This document shows, one piece after another, positions 53,328 through 61,728 of a stretch of DNA of 64,000 nt; the first letter of the stretch is position 1, and the number at the start of each line of letters is the position of its first letter. Under the pieces are notes generated by a model that was not told where the DNA came from, ran no database searches, and saw only the letters and a list, made by a program, of their open reading frames with translations. The stretch comes from Sutterella wadsworthensis (lineage in GTDB: Bacteria; Pseudomonadota; Gammaproteobacteria; Burkholderiales; Burkholderiaceae_F). The position numbers and the translations under genes were made by a program. The stretch spans positions 1 to 64,000 of the forward strand of contig NZ_QNRV01000005.1 in the NCBI RefSeq assembly GCF_003315195.1, read 5' to 3'.

Positions 53328-54029
53328 ATGCTTAAGAACCCCCGCCGCCTTCTCATCATTGATGACGATGTCGACTTCGTCACTTTGCTCGTTGACTACT
53401 TCACGCTTGAAGGTTTCGATACTGTCCCTGCGCACAACGGCCCTGAAGGGCTTGCTCATCTTGCGCGCGAACCATTCGATCTGGTCGTTCTCGACGTAAT
53501 GATGCCTGGCATGAGCGGCGTGGAAGTACTCAAAAAGATGCGAGAGAAGTCGCATATTCCAGTCTTAATGCTTACCGCCCGCGGCGACCCGGTCGATCGC
53601 ATTGTAGGGTTGGAGCTCGGAGCGGACGATTATGTGCAAAAACCCTGTCCGCCACGAGAGCTAGTCGCGCGCATCAACGCCATCCTGCGCCGTTCCGCCA
53701 CCGCCTGGGCGGCTGCCGCCCCGGTTATTGTTGGCCCTGTCACAATCGATCCTGCACAGCGTTCTGTGAACTCCGCTGCCGGTCCAATTGCCCTGACAGG
53801 AACGGAATTTTCGCTCTTTGAACTACTTGCTCGACATGCTGGCACACCTGTTCCTAAGGAAGAGATCTACCCCAAAGTACTTGGTCGTCCAATGGGGCCT
53901 TATGATCGTGCAATCGATGTTCATGTATCCGCCATTCGCCATAAAGTTTCTGCCGTTATTGGAAAAAAGATTGCCATTGAATCTATTCGGGGCGTTGGCT
54001 ACCAACTCGTCATACATCCTGACGCTTGA
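53328..54029 (+). CDS. OmpR/PhoB-family response regulator (CpxR-like), orphan
   Basis: A 233-residue two-component regulator. The receiver domain has the acidic cluster IDDDVDF, phosphoacceptor Asp56 in VVLDVMMPGMSG, Thr83 and Lys105; the C-terminal winged helix ends with IRGVGYQLV. No histidine kinase is next to it; the next gene is an EF-G-like protein after a strong terminator. It is divergent from the MacAB-type efflux operon, which it may control. The start has no ribosome-binding site. Confidence 0.92.
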   Translation: MLKNPRRLLIIDDDVDFVTLLVDYFTLEGFDTVPAHNGPEGLAHLAREPFDLVVLDVMMPGMSGVEVLKKMREKSHIPVLMLTARGDPVDRIVGLELGADDYVQKPCPPRELVARINAILRRSATAWAAAAPVIVGPVTIDPAQRSVNSAAGPIALTGTEFSLFELLARHAGTPVPKEEIYPKVLGRPMGPYDRAIDVHVSAIRHKVSAVIGKKIAIESIRGVGYQLVIHPDA

Positions 54030-54050
54030 AAATTAAACGCTCTTATCCAA

Positions 54051-54095
54051 ACAAAAAACGACATTCCGCATTTTGCTGGTAATGTCGTTTTTTGT
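54051..54095 (+). terminator. Terminator after the response regulator
   Basis: The 15-bp perfect arms ACAAAAAACGACATT/AATGTCGTTTTTTGT with a 15-nt loop give a stem with its own T-run. It isolates the regulator gene from the downstream region. Confidence 0.9.
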
Positions 54096-54137
54096 TATAC
54101 AAGATCAGAATCGTTTGCGCAAACATTTGTATACAAA
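54092..54137. promoter_or_regulatory. Three stacked palindromes, candidate operator cluster
   Basis: TTGTTATACAA (54092-54102), GTTTGCGCAAAC (54113-54124, perfect) and TTTGTATACAAA (54126-54137, perfect) occur within 46 bp. The first and third share TTGT..ACAA arms, a pattern often bound by GntR-type dimers (family knowledge). The first overlaps the foot of the terminator stem. Confidence 0.5.
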
Positions 54138-54354
54138 CAAATGAACAACTCTGCCTGCGTCTGTGAGGCCCGCATAAAACTGTAGCCGCACAATTTATTA
54201 GTATCGCTCAGTGCTGATCCTCTGGCGATTATTTGTTCACCTTGCGCGATCCAAGTCAATACTGTCTGGGCTTTCCAAAGGTCTGTTGAGCGTACGGCGC
54301 ACAATGTTTTCTGTCTTTCGACAAAACAACAGCATAAGAAAAAAGGGGTTCAGC

Positions 54355-56403
54355 ATGAGCAACTATGCCACCGAGAATCTTCGTACTCTAGCCCTGGTCG
54401 GGCACGGTTCCTGCGGGAAGACCACTCTCATTGAGGCCATGCTCTACCGCGCCGGCATGATCCCCGAAATGGGCAGCATTCAACGCGGCACAACAATGTG
54501 TGATAACGATCTTCTGGAAAAAGAAGTCGGACATTCAATCCGTCTTGCCGTCGCGCACATTGACACGGCGATGACCGATCTCACGCCGGTTCGCATTCAT
54601 ATTCTCGACACCCCGGGGTATCCGGACTACCTTGGTCAGGACATGTCTGCGCTTGACGCCGTCAAATCCGTCTGCGCTGTCATCGATCCTACGAAAGGAC
54701 CGGAGCTCCTAACGCGCCGCCTCATGGCTATGGCCAAAGAGCGCGGACTGTGCCGCATGATCGTCATCAATCACATGGACGATCCAGAGGCTGATCTTGA
54801 AAAATGTTTGCGTGAACTTCAGGAAACCTGGGGACCGGGGGTGCTGCCTATTAATCTCCCGACACGCAACCGTACGCATGTTATTGACTGTTTTGACCGC
54901 GAAGACGGCGACAGCGACATCATGACGGTTGATGATGTGCACCGTGCTTTCATTGAACGCGTCGTTGAGGAAGACGATGAAATGCTCGAGCGTTATCTGG
55001 AGGAAGGCAGCATTGACCCGCGCGCCCTCCACCCGCTCGTCACCAAGGCATTGCGTGAAGGACACGTCATTCCTGTCTGCTTCTGCTCCGCGAAGAAACT
55101 GATCGGTATTCGTGATTTCATGAAAGTAATCATTCGCCATCTGCCGAGTCCTGCAGAGGCAAATGATGCGCTGTTCATCAAACGCGATGGCACGCCATTC
55201 AAAACCTACCCAGATAAGAATTTGCCGCTCATTGCTCAGGTCTTCAAAATCGTCAACGACCCCTTCATTGGCAAAATCGGCATCTTCCGTGTGCATCAAG
55301 GCACACTCAAGAAGGACGATGTAATTTACGTCGACGACAATAAGCGTGCTATCAAAGCGCCGCGGCCACTCATTCTCCAGGGCAAGCACACACAGGAAAC
55401 TGATTTCCTCAGCCCCGGCGACATTGGTGCCATTGCCAAAGTCGATGAAGTCAATTACGGCTCCGTCATCCATGGTGATCCGCTCGACAGCGGCGTACGC
55501 ATGCGTCCCATCAACTTCCCACGCCCCATGTACGGCCTAGCGATTCGTCCAGCGCGCCGCGGCGATGAAAGCCGCATGAACGAAGTGCTCACCAAGATGC
55601 AGTCCGAAGATCCAACGATGAGCGTGGAACATGACCCCGTGCTCAATGAAACGGTAATCCGCGGATTAACTGACATGCATGTTCGCTCCATCCTGAACCG
55701 TATGCGCACGAACTTTAAGCTCGAAGTCGAAACCTCGGTTCCGTCGATTCCGTACCGGGAAACGATCAGTGCACCTGCCGAAGGTCACGCCCGTCATAAA
55801 AAACAAACGGGCGGTGCAGGTCAGTTCGGTGAAGTGTATCTGCGCGTTGAACCGTTGCCTCGCGGCAAGGGGTTTGAGTTTGTTGATCAGGTCAAGGGCG
55901 GCGTCATTCCCTACAACCTCATCCCTGCCGTTGAAAAAGGCGTGCGTGAGGTACTTTCGCAAGGTTTTGTGGCAGGCTACCCCATCGAAGACGTCCGTGT
56001 CGTGGTTTATGACGGCAAGAGCCACCCGGTCGACTCTAAAGAAGTTGCCTTCGTGGCCGCTGGCCGTAAGGCCTTCCTTGACGCACTGAGCAAAGCCTCA
56101 CCTCAGGTTCTGGAACCCATCGTTGCTGTGGAGGTCAGTGCACCTGAGTCTTATATGGGTGACATTGCTGGAGACCTCGCTAGCCGCCGTGGACAGGTAA
56201 CCAACACCGAAGGTCTCCCTGGAGGAGAAATTCAGGTCATGGCGCTCGTTCCATTAGCAGAGCTTGAAAACTACGCTACGCGTTTGCATGCACTCACGCA
56301 GGGCACCGGCGCATGGAGTATGGAACTAGCAAGCTATCAGCCGGTTCCGGCAGCCAAACAGGCCGAACTTGCAAGCCACTATCAGCGCAAAGAAGAGGAA
56401 TGA
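54355..56403 (+). CDS. Elongation factor G-like GTPase (FusA2-type paralogue)
   Basis: A 682-residue translational GTPase of the EF-G family. P-loop GHGSCGKT at 16-23; G3 DTPGYPDY at 85-92, where canonical EF-G has DTPGHVDF, so the catalytic His is Tyr89; G4 NHMD at 139-142 instead of NKMD. Domains II-V follow, with EF-G domain IV intact (HKKQTGGAGQFGEV). Such EF-G2 proteins hydrolyse GTP poorly or not at all in other bacteria; role unclear, perhaps stress-related translation or ribosome rescue. ATG 54355 follows AGGGG; a longer frame upstream is unsupported. Confidence 0.9.
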   Translation: MSNYATENLRTLALVGHGSCGKTTLIEAMLYRAGMIPEMGSIQRGTTMCDNDLLEKEVGHSIRLAVAHIDTAMTDLTPVRIHILDTPGYPDYLGQDMSALDAVKSVCAVIDPTKGPELLTRRLMAMAKERGLCRMIVINHMDDPEADLEKCLRELQETWGPGVLPINLPTRNRTHVIDCFDREDGDSDIMTVDDVHRAFIERVVEEDDEMLERYLEEGSIDPRALHPLVTKALREGHVIPVCFCSAKKLIGIRDFMKVIIRHLPSPAEANDALFIKRDGTPFKTYPDKNLPLIAQVFKIVNDPFIGKIGIFRVHQGTLKKDDVIYVDDNKRAIKAPRPLILQGKHTQETDFLSPGDIGAIAKVDEVNYGSVIHGDPLDSGVRMRPINFPRPMYGLAIRPARRGDESRMNEVLTKMQSEDPTMSVEHDPVLNETVIRGLTDMHVRSILNRMRTNFKLEVETSVPSIPYRETISAPAEGHARHKKQTGGAGQFGEVYLRVEPLPRGKGFEFVDQVKGGVIPYNLIPAVEKGVREVLSQGFVAGYPIEDVRVVVYDGKSHPVDSKEVAFVAAGRKAFLDALSKASPQVLEPIVAVEVSAPESYMGDIAGDLASRRGQVTNTEGLPGGEIQVMALVPLAELENYATRLHALTQGTGAWSMELASYQPVPAAKQAELASHYQRKEEE

Positions 56404-56444
56404 TGGTCTAGACGCTCTAAGAGCACTTGAACCTGAATTCCACC

Positions 56445-56475
56445 AGAGGCCGTCTTCGTGAAGACGGCCTCTTTC
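56445..56475 (+). terminator. Terminator after the EF-G-like gene
   Basis: The perfect 12-bp arms GAGGCCGTCTTC/GAAGACGGCCTC with a minimal loop, then TTTCT. A textbook intrinsic terminator, 42 nt after the stop. Confidence 0.9.
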
Positions 56476-56599
56476 TATCCGGTCAAGTACAGTTGCCATT
56501 TCTGTACATCCTACGGCATGCCTTGACGGCCTCTCCTTTCTATAATGCGCCGTCACGAAACTAAATTTGCTCTCACCTCAAAAGAAGAGCCCCAAAAAA

Positions 56600-56824
56600 A
56601 TGCCGATCTACGCCTACAAATGCACTAACTGCGGATTTGAAAAAGACTATCTGCAGAAGATGAGCGACAAGCCGATCACGAAATGCCCTAAGTGCGGCCA
56701 GGATACGATGAAGAAAGAGCTTTCAGCGCCTGGATTCGAATTGAAGGGTACTGGTTGGGCGGCCACAGATTTTAACGGCGGCCCGAAGGCCGTCCCTGCC
56801 GCTCATGTTCACGGCGACAAATAG
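56600..56824 (+). CDS. FmdB-family zinc-ribbon protein
   Basis: A 74-residue protein beginning MPIYAYKCTNCG with a second pair CPKCG at about residues 33-37, forming one zinc ribbon; the C-terminal tail is Gly/Lys/Ala-rich. FmdB-type putative regulatory proteins are small and of unknown role. It precedes DUF502 and aspS in many Betaproteobacteria. ATG 56600 is the family start. Confidence 0.9.
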   Translation: MPIYAYKCTNCGFEKDYLQKMSDKPITKCPKCGQDTMKKELSAPGFELKGTGWAATDFNGGPKAVPAAHVHGDK

Positions 56825-56859
56825 TTCATCCGTATGCCGACCTATTGAATGCCACAAAG

Positions 56860-56892
56860 ACCGCGCCGCCCTCATCGGGCTGCGCGGTTTTT
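56860..56892 (+). terminator. Terminator between the zinc-ribbon gene and DUF502
   Basis: ACCGCGC-C-GCCC pairs with GGGC-T-GCGCGGT and is followed by TTTTT. Being 36 nt after the zinc-ribbon stop, it shows that DUF502 is mostly transcribed separately or by read-through, and it argues against an earlier start for that gene. Confidence 0.8.
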
Positions 56893-56925
56893 CCTTTCTC
56901 GCAATTCATTGATATTGACGACGCT

Positions 56926-57579
56926 ATGTTCAAGAAATTCTTTTCTGCCGGCCTTTTGGTGTGGGTGCCGCTTGCCATCACGTTCTGGGCACTCGAATCG
57001 ATCATCCGTTGGTCAGATTCACTCGTGCAGCTCCTGCCGCCGGAGTTTCGGCCCGATGCGCTGATTGGCTTTCACATTCCGGGAATTGGTCTTGTGCTTG
57101 CTATCGCACTGATTCTGGTCACCGGCATTTTTGCCGCTAATGTGATCGGGCGCTGGGTTGTAGCCCGTTGGGAAAAACTTCTAGAAAAAATCCCTTTAGT
57201 TCGTCCCATCTATTCGGGCGTTAAGCAGATCATGGAAACCGTGCTCTCTAACCGTACAGAGAGCTTCAAGGAAGTCGTCCTCATTGAGTTCCCCAAAAAG
57301 GACTGTTGGACATACGGCTTCATCGTCTCAACACCCGGACGCGCTGCAGCAGCCGAAACTGGTTATGACGATGTGGTTACCGTATTTGTACCCACCGCAC
57401 CGAACCCGACCTCGGGCTACGTGCTCATGGCACCGCGTTCACAACTTAAGCGTTCGCGTGTATCAATCGAAGATGCCTTTAAGTTCCACGTGTCGTTGGG
57501 TGTCATGTCACCCAAATCGCTCGAGGCTCAGTCTGCCGTCTTTCAGGTGCAGAAGGGCTCCGACCGTCCGGCGATCTAA
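56926..57579 (+). CDS. DUF502 inner-membrane protein
   Basis: A 217-residue protein with two membrane helices (about 8-28 and 55-78), starting MFKKFFSAGLLVWVPLAIT, the family hallmark, then a conserved cytoplasmic part with IPLVRPIYSGVKQIMET and FPKKDCWTYGFIV. Function is unknown; the family is conserved next to aspS. The ATG at 56926 fits the family and lies downstream of a terminator, so a longer upstream frame is rejected. No good ribosome-binding site. Confidence 0.87.
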   Translation: MFKKFFSAGLLVWVPLAITFWALESIIRWSDSLVQLLPPEFRPDALIGFHIPGIGLVLAIALILVTGIFAANVIGRWVVARWEKLLEKIPLVRPIYSGVKQIMETVLSNRTESFKEVVLIEFPKKDCWTYGFIVSTPGRAAAAETGYDDVVTVFVPTAPNPTSGYVLMAPRSQLKRSRVSIEDAFKFHVSLGVMSPKSLEAQSAVFQVQKGSDRPAI

Positions 57580-57592
57580 CAATGCAGCCAAA

Positions 57593-57634
57593 AAGGTGTC
57601 AACGCCATTTTGAGTGAAATCCTCATAACACCTT
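57593..57634 (+). terminator. Stem-loop after DUF502
   Basis: The perfect 7-bp arms AAGGTGT/ACACCTT are separated by a 28-nt loop, 13 nt after the stop. The T-run is only TTGAT, so this is a weak or Rho-assisted terminator. Confidence 0.35.
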
Positions 57635-57686
57635 GATCCAAATTCGCGTCACGCAGCGTTCATCGCCCTCCAAAACAGTTCTGCAC

Positions 57687-57717
57687 GCCATCGGCCCCGT
57701 TTGTAGCGCCCGATGGC
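57687..57717 (+). other. 8-bp stem-loop in the aspS leader
   Basis: The perfect arms GCCATCGG/CCGATGGC with a 15-nt loop lie 190 nt upstream of aspS. There is no T-run. It is part of a series of hairpins in this leader. Confidence 0.45.
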
Positions 57718-57909
57718 GCTAAACTTGTGACCTAAAAGCGTGCACCGCTCTGGGATGTTCTGACTTTGTCTTCAGTGACACCATGAATTTGCGTGCAGGC
57801 AGAACGATTTTTGGGTTGCCGACATCCCCAAAAGGGATGCCGAGCGCCGACTTTTTGTTGTTTTACTGCGTCGGCAGCTTTTGCAGCCTTGACGCATCAG
57901 GGAGCTTTT

Positions 57910-59715
57910 ATGCGAACCGTGTACTCTGGCTTGGTCGACGAGTCCTTCATCGGCCAGACTGTGACCCTCTACGGTTGGGCCCACCGTCGCCGCGACCACG
58001 GCGGCGTGATCTTCATTGACCTCCGCGATCGCGAAGGTCTTGTTCAGGTCGTTTGCGATCCGGACCGCCCCGAGGTCTTTTCTACGGCCGACCACTGCCG
58101 CAATGAGTACTGTCTCAAGGTAGTGGGTGTTGTCCGTGCTCGCCCAGAAGGCACTAAGAACCTCTCCCTGATTTCGGGCGGTGTCGAAGTGCTCTGCCAC
58201 GAACTTGAAATTCTCAATCCGTCTGCTACGCCTCCGTTCCATCTCGACGACGAGAATCTCTCAGAAACGACGCGCCTTACCTATCGCGTGCTTGACCTTC
58301 GTCGCCCGGTCATGCAGAAGAACCTGCGCACCCGCTACCGCACTGCGATGGCTTTCCGCAAGTTTCTGGATGCCAATGGCTTCATTGACGTTGAAACGCC
58401 GGCCTTGACGCGCTCCACGCCTGAAGGTGCCCGCGACTATCTCGTGCCGTCCCGTGTTCAGGAAGGGTGCTTCTTTGCCTTGCCGCAGTCACCGCAGCTC
58501 TTCAAGCAGTTGCTGATGGTTGCTGGGTTCGACCGTTATTACCAGATCGTCAAGTGTTTCCGCGACGAAGATCTTCGTGCCGACCGTCAGCCGGAATTCA
58601 CTCAGGTGGATATTGAAACGTCCTTCCTCAACATGGACGAAATCCGCGGCCTGATGGAAGAACTCATCCGTACGGTCTTCAAAGAGGTCCTTGACGTCGA
58701 CTTCGTCAATCCGTTCCCGGTGATGCTGTGGGACGACGCAATGGCCAAGTATGGTTCGGACAAGCCCGATCTGCGCATCAGCCTGCGTCTGCATGAAGTC
58801 ACCGACATTGTTGAAAACTCCGCTTTCAAGGTGTTCTCTGGCGTTAAGTCGCTCCATAACGGCAAGGTTGTGGCGATGTGCGTGCCGGGTGCAGCCCAGT
58901 TGCCGCGCTCGGAAATCGACAGCTACACCGAGTTCGTCAAAATTTACGGTGCCAAGGGACTCGCCTACATCAAGGTCAATGAGCTTGCCCGCGGCCGCGA
59001 AGGGCTGCAGTCCCCGATCGTCAAGAACCTCTCTGACGAAGAGCTCAACGGGATCCTCACGCGCGTCGGCGCTAAGGACGGCGACATCGTCTTCTTTGGG
59101 GCCGACAAAGCTAAGGTTGTCTGGGACAGTCTGGGCGCCCTGCGTCTGAAGATTGGCCATTCCGACTTTGGTGTCAAAACCGGCTTGTTCACCCCGGGGT
59201 GGAAACCCCTCTGGATCATCAACTTCCCGATGTTCGAATACTCGGAAGAAGATCAGCGCTGGGTGGCCTGCCACCATCCGTTCACCTGCCCGCTCGACGG
59301 CGACGAAGACAAGCTCCTCACGGATCCCGAACACTGCTATGCCAAGGCTTATGACTGCGTGCTGAACGGCTGGGAAATCGGTGGCGGCTCCATCCGTATC
59401 CACCGCGAAGATGTTCAGGAAAAGGTTTTTGCCGCACTGAAGATCGGTCCGGAAGAAGCTCGTCAGAAGTTTGGCTTCCTGCTCGACGCTCTCAAGTTCG
59501 GTGCGCCTCCTCACGGCGGTCTTGCTTTCGGCCTTGACCGCATTGTTGCCATGATGGTTGATGCGCCGTCGATCCGCGATGTGATCGCCTTCCCGAAGAC
59601 GCAGCGTGCCCAGTGCCTGCTCACACAGGCCCCGTCGCCCGTTGATGAAAAGCAGCTTCGTGAACTGCACATCAAACTGCGCCGCGAAGTGAAGAAAGAA
59701 GAACCGGCTGCGTAA
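57910..59715 (+). CDS. aspS: Aspartate-tRNA ligase
   Basis: A 601-residue class II synthetase. The N-terminal OB anticodon-binding domain ([20 protein letters not shown]) is followed by the catalytic core with motif 2 [16 protein letters not shown], the bacterial insertion domain (about 290-420), and motif 3 GLAFGLDRI. Whether it is discriminating or also charges tRNA-Asn depends on gatCAB and asnS elsewhere. ATG 57910 follows AGGGAGC. Codon use looks more biased to common codons than in its neighbours, as for a highly expressed gene. Confidence 0.97.
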   Translation: MRTVYSGLVDESFIGQTVTLYGWAHRRRDHGGVIFIDLRDREGLVQVVCDPDRPEVFSTADHCRNEYCLKVVGVVRARPEGTKNLSLISGGVEVLCHELEILNPSATPPFHLDDENLSETTRLTYRVLDLRRPVMQKNLRTRYRTAMAFRKFLDANGFIDVETPALTRSTPEGARDYLVPSRVQEGCFFALPQSPQLFKQLLMVAGFDRYYQIVKCFRDEDLRADRQPEFTQVDIETSFLNMDEIRGLMEELIRTVFKEVLDVDFVNPFPVMLWDDAMAKYGSDKPDLRISLRLHEVTDIVENSAFKVFSGVKSLHNGKVVAMCVPGAAQLPRSEIDSYTEFVKIYGAKGLAYIKVNELARGREGLQSPIVKNLSDEELNGILTRVGAKDGDIVFFGADKAKVVWDSLGALRLKIGHSDFGVKTGLFTPGWKPLWIINFPMFEYSEEDQRWVACHHPFTCPLDGDEDKLLTDPEHCYAKAYDCVLNGWEIGGGSIRIHREDVQEKVFAALKIGPEEARQKFGFLLDALKFGAPPHGGLAFGLDRIVAMMVDAPSIRDVIAFPKTQRAQCLLTQAPSPVDEKQLRELHIKLRREVKKEEPAA

Positions 59716-59768
59716 GCACCATCTTCGCCGGGGGCGGGGTACTCTCTCAGAACACTCCCGCCTCCATG

Positions 59769-59798
59769 AAGCCCCGCTTCAACCGCGGGGCTTTTCTA
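59769..59798 (+). terminator. Terminator after aspS
   Basis: The perfect 9-bp arms AAGCCCCGC/GCGGGGCTT with a 7-nt loop run into TTTTCTATTT. A strong intrinsic terminator, 53 nt after the stop. Confidence 0.9.
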
Positions 59799-59821
59799 TT
59801 TGCAAACATCTCTCAATCGCC

Positions 59822-60685
59822 ATGCAAAGTCTCTGGATGCTCGCTGCAGCCTTTCTCTTTTCCCTGATGGCTGCGTGCACAAAATGGTGTTCCGACTACT
59901 TTTCCACTTTTGAGCTTGTTTTCTACCGCTCGCTCTTCGGCATGGTGTCGTTAGGACTTTGGGTACTCTGGCAGAAGAAAGACCTGCGCACGCACCTCTG
60001 GTTCTCGCATATCAAGCGGAGCTGCTTTGGTACGCTCGGGCTGACAATCTGGTTCTATACACTCGCCGTTTTGCCGCTCGGCACATCAATGACACTCAAC
60101 TACACCAGTCCGCTCTACATGGCGCTCTTTGCTTCCGTGGCCGCCATTCGCATGGGACGGTCGCTTAACTTTGGCCTGCTAGCTGCCATTGTGGCGGGTT
60201 TCATAGGTGTCATTCTGGCGCTTAAACCTGAGTTGCATTCCGGTCAGGAATTTGCAGCGCTGATTGGTCTCTCAGCTGGTTTTTTCTCAGCGCTCGCCTA
60301 CTCTCAAGTCAAAGAGCTCTCCCGTGTGGGGGAACCTGAATGGCGTATCGTTTTCTATTTCACGCTTTTTGGCACAGTCACAGGATTAATCGGTCATATC
60401 GCTACGGAAGGAATGCTTCATCCCGTACGCCTCAACGACCTCCCCGGACTGCTCGGCATCGGCATTACCGCCACGCTCGCGCAGCTTTCACTTACCCGTG
60501 CCTGGGGTGCCGGCAACGTGCTTCTTACGAGTGCGCTGCAATTTTCTGCGATCGTCTTTGCGGCTGTACTTGGTCTCCTTTTCTTCTCCGAGCCAATTTC
60601 ACCAGAAACAGCCTTAGGCATAGCCGTCATCATCACGGCTGGTGTATCAGCAACCGTCATTTCGCGGAAAAAAACCAAGCAATAA
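59822..60685 (+). CDS. EamA/DMT-family inner-membrane transporter
   Basis: A 287-residue protein with ten membrane helices in two EamA repeats, the second starting near AALIGLSAGFFSALAY. The family exports amino acids, nucleotides or related metabolites; the substrate here is unknown. The ATG is just 24 nt after the aspS terminator, and no ribosome-binding site or promoter is visible between them, so expression may rely on read-through or a promoter overlapping the terminator. Confidence 0.87.
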   Translation: MQSLWMLAAAFLFSLMAACTKWCSDYFSTFELVFYRSLFGMVSLGLWVLWQKKDLRTHLWFSHIKRSCFGTLGLTIWFYTLAVLPLGTSMTLNYTSPLYMALFASVAAIRMGRSLNFGLLAAIVAGFIGVILALKPELHSGQEFAALIGLSAGFFSALAYSQVKELSRVGEPEWRIVFYFTLFGTVTGLIGHIATEGMLHPVRLNDLPGLLGIGITATLAQLSLTRAWGAGNVLLTSALQFSAIVFAAVLGLLFFSEPISPETALGIAVIITAGVSATVISRKKTKQ

Positions 60686-60693
60686 ACTCGCAG

Positions 60694-61725
60694 TTATAGC
60701 TTAAGCATCCCGTGAGCTAGCAAAACATCATTCCAATCCGTTCCAGCCGCTTGCGGAATATGTACCGACACCTCTAGCTCCGGGCGGCTGCGGCGCAGAC
60801 GAGAAGCAAGCTCATACGCACCAGCCGCACCAGCGTAGGATCGGTCGTTGTCTCCGCATATCCGAATCGTACGCACGCCATCCGGGATGGTTTCCGGCCC
60901 GAAGCGTTTCATGCCGGGAAGCGACACCACACTCCAAGCTGGAAGCCCCGTAAGCGCATGCACGGAAAGCGCGGTTTCAATACCCTCTGCAAGGCAGACA
61001 ACGCCGCCAGCCGGATAAAGCCGAATCACTCCATTTTCGACGGCACCTGCAGCAAGTTTTTTGGCCGAATGCACCGGTGCTTTACTGCCGTCAGCAGTCA
61101 GATACGTCCGGTGAAGCGTTATGAATTTCCCTTCTGCATTAGTCAATCGGGCCAACATTGCAGGGAACTCACCTACCAATCGCGCTTTCGCCGCACCATC
61201 AATATTCTGCCCATCAGGGACTTCCCAGCACGCCAGTTTTTTAACAAAGCGTAATTCTCGGCTCGGCACTAAATCGCCCAATCCGCGGGCGCATAGATAC
61301 CGCCAAACAGGCGTCTGCCGATCGATCTCGCCGAGAGGAAACGCTTTCTCCCACAGAGCTGACTGTTCAGCCCTTTGTTTTTCTGCCCAAAGCTTGTGTC
61401 GAGCAACTGCTGATCTTTCATAACGCCCCTGTTTCCCCTTCGGGACAGGCAGTCCTAGCAGCGTCTCGAGATGGACCAGCGTCTGAACAAATTCCTTCTT
61501 AGTGAATTGCTGCACCAGCTTGATACCGTCACCCATACCGCAGCCGCGGCAGTACCAGCGACCGCCGACTTCTTTGGCAAAGAAACTAAACCGGTCACGG
61601 CCGCCGCAAAGCGGACAGGGTCGGTTTTGACGCTGGAAAAGCGCAGCATCCATACCGACAGAAGCAAATATCTCCGGCCAATGTCCTTCTGCGGCATTCT
61701 TGATGCGGTCTATTCGCTCTCTCAT
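60694..61725 (-). CDS. P4-type zinc-binding/Toprim primase-like protein
   Basis: A 343-residue protein. Four cysteines (37, 40, 59, 62; RPCPLCGGRDRFSF then WYCRGCGMGDG) form the zinc finger of phage P4 alpha-type primases. A Toprim-like domain follows, with CLAEGIETAL at about 244-253 and ICGDNDRS at 289-296. The helicase domain of full P4 alpha/plasmid primases is missing. Such proteins normally belong to phages, plasmids or integrative elements. It lies 3 nt after the BamE-like lipoprotein gene, in a run with mtnA and an aldolase gene, not next to integrase or replication genes. May be domesticated. Confidence 0.8.
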   Translation of the reverse strand: MRERIDRIKNAAEGHWPEIFASVGMDAALFQRQNRPCPLCGGRDRFSFFAKEVGGRWYCRGCGMGDGIKLVQQFTKKEFVQTLVHLETLLGLPVPKGKQGRYERSAVARHKLWAEKQRAEQSALWEKAFPLGEIDRQTPVWRYLCARGLGDLVPSRELRFVKKLACWEVPDGQNIDGAAKARLVGEFPAMLARLTNAEGKFITLHRTYLTADGSKAPVHSAKKLAAGAVENGVIRLYPAGGVVCLAEGIETALSVHALTGLPAWSVVSLPGMKRFGPETIPDGVRTIRICGDNDRSYAGAAGAYELASRLRRSRPELEVSVHIPQAAGTDWNDVLLAHGMLKL

Positions 61726-61728
61726 CGC

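Larger units (their letters stand above)
54030..54354. other. Intergenic region before the EF-G-like gene
   Basis: Left to right it holds a perfect 15-bp terminator stem, then three close palindromes (TTGT-TAT-ACAA, GTTTGCGCAAAC, TTTGTATACAAA), then about 215 nt without recognisable genes and ending in AAAAAGGGG, the ribosome-binding site of the next gene. No clear -35/-10 pair is seen. Confidence 0.5.
57580..57909. other. 330-nt hairpin-rich leader upstream of aspS
   Basis: No gene is supported. It contains AAGGTGT/ACACCTT (57593-57634, likely DUF502 terminator), GCCATCGG/CCGATGGC (57687-57717), CATCCC/GGGATG (57823-57839) and TGCGTC/GACGCA (57867-57896). The last ends 5 nt before the aspS ribosome-binding site AGGGAGC. 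A run TTTTTGTTGTTTTA sits between the third and fourth. It may be a regulatory 5' leader; no known riboswitch is recognised. Confidence 0.45.

Noticed and set aside
56845-56925. N-terminal extension of DUF502
   Set aside because: It would span a strong intrinsic terminator and lacks similarity to the family; the later ATG fits.
58489-59670. Minus-strand open frame (393 codons) opposite aspS
   Set aside because: Shadow of aspS, whose motifs are complete on the plus strand.
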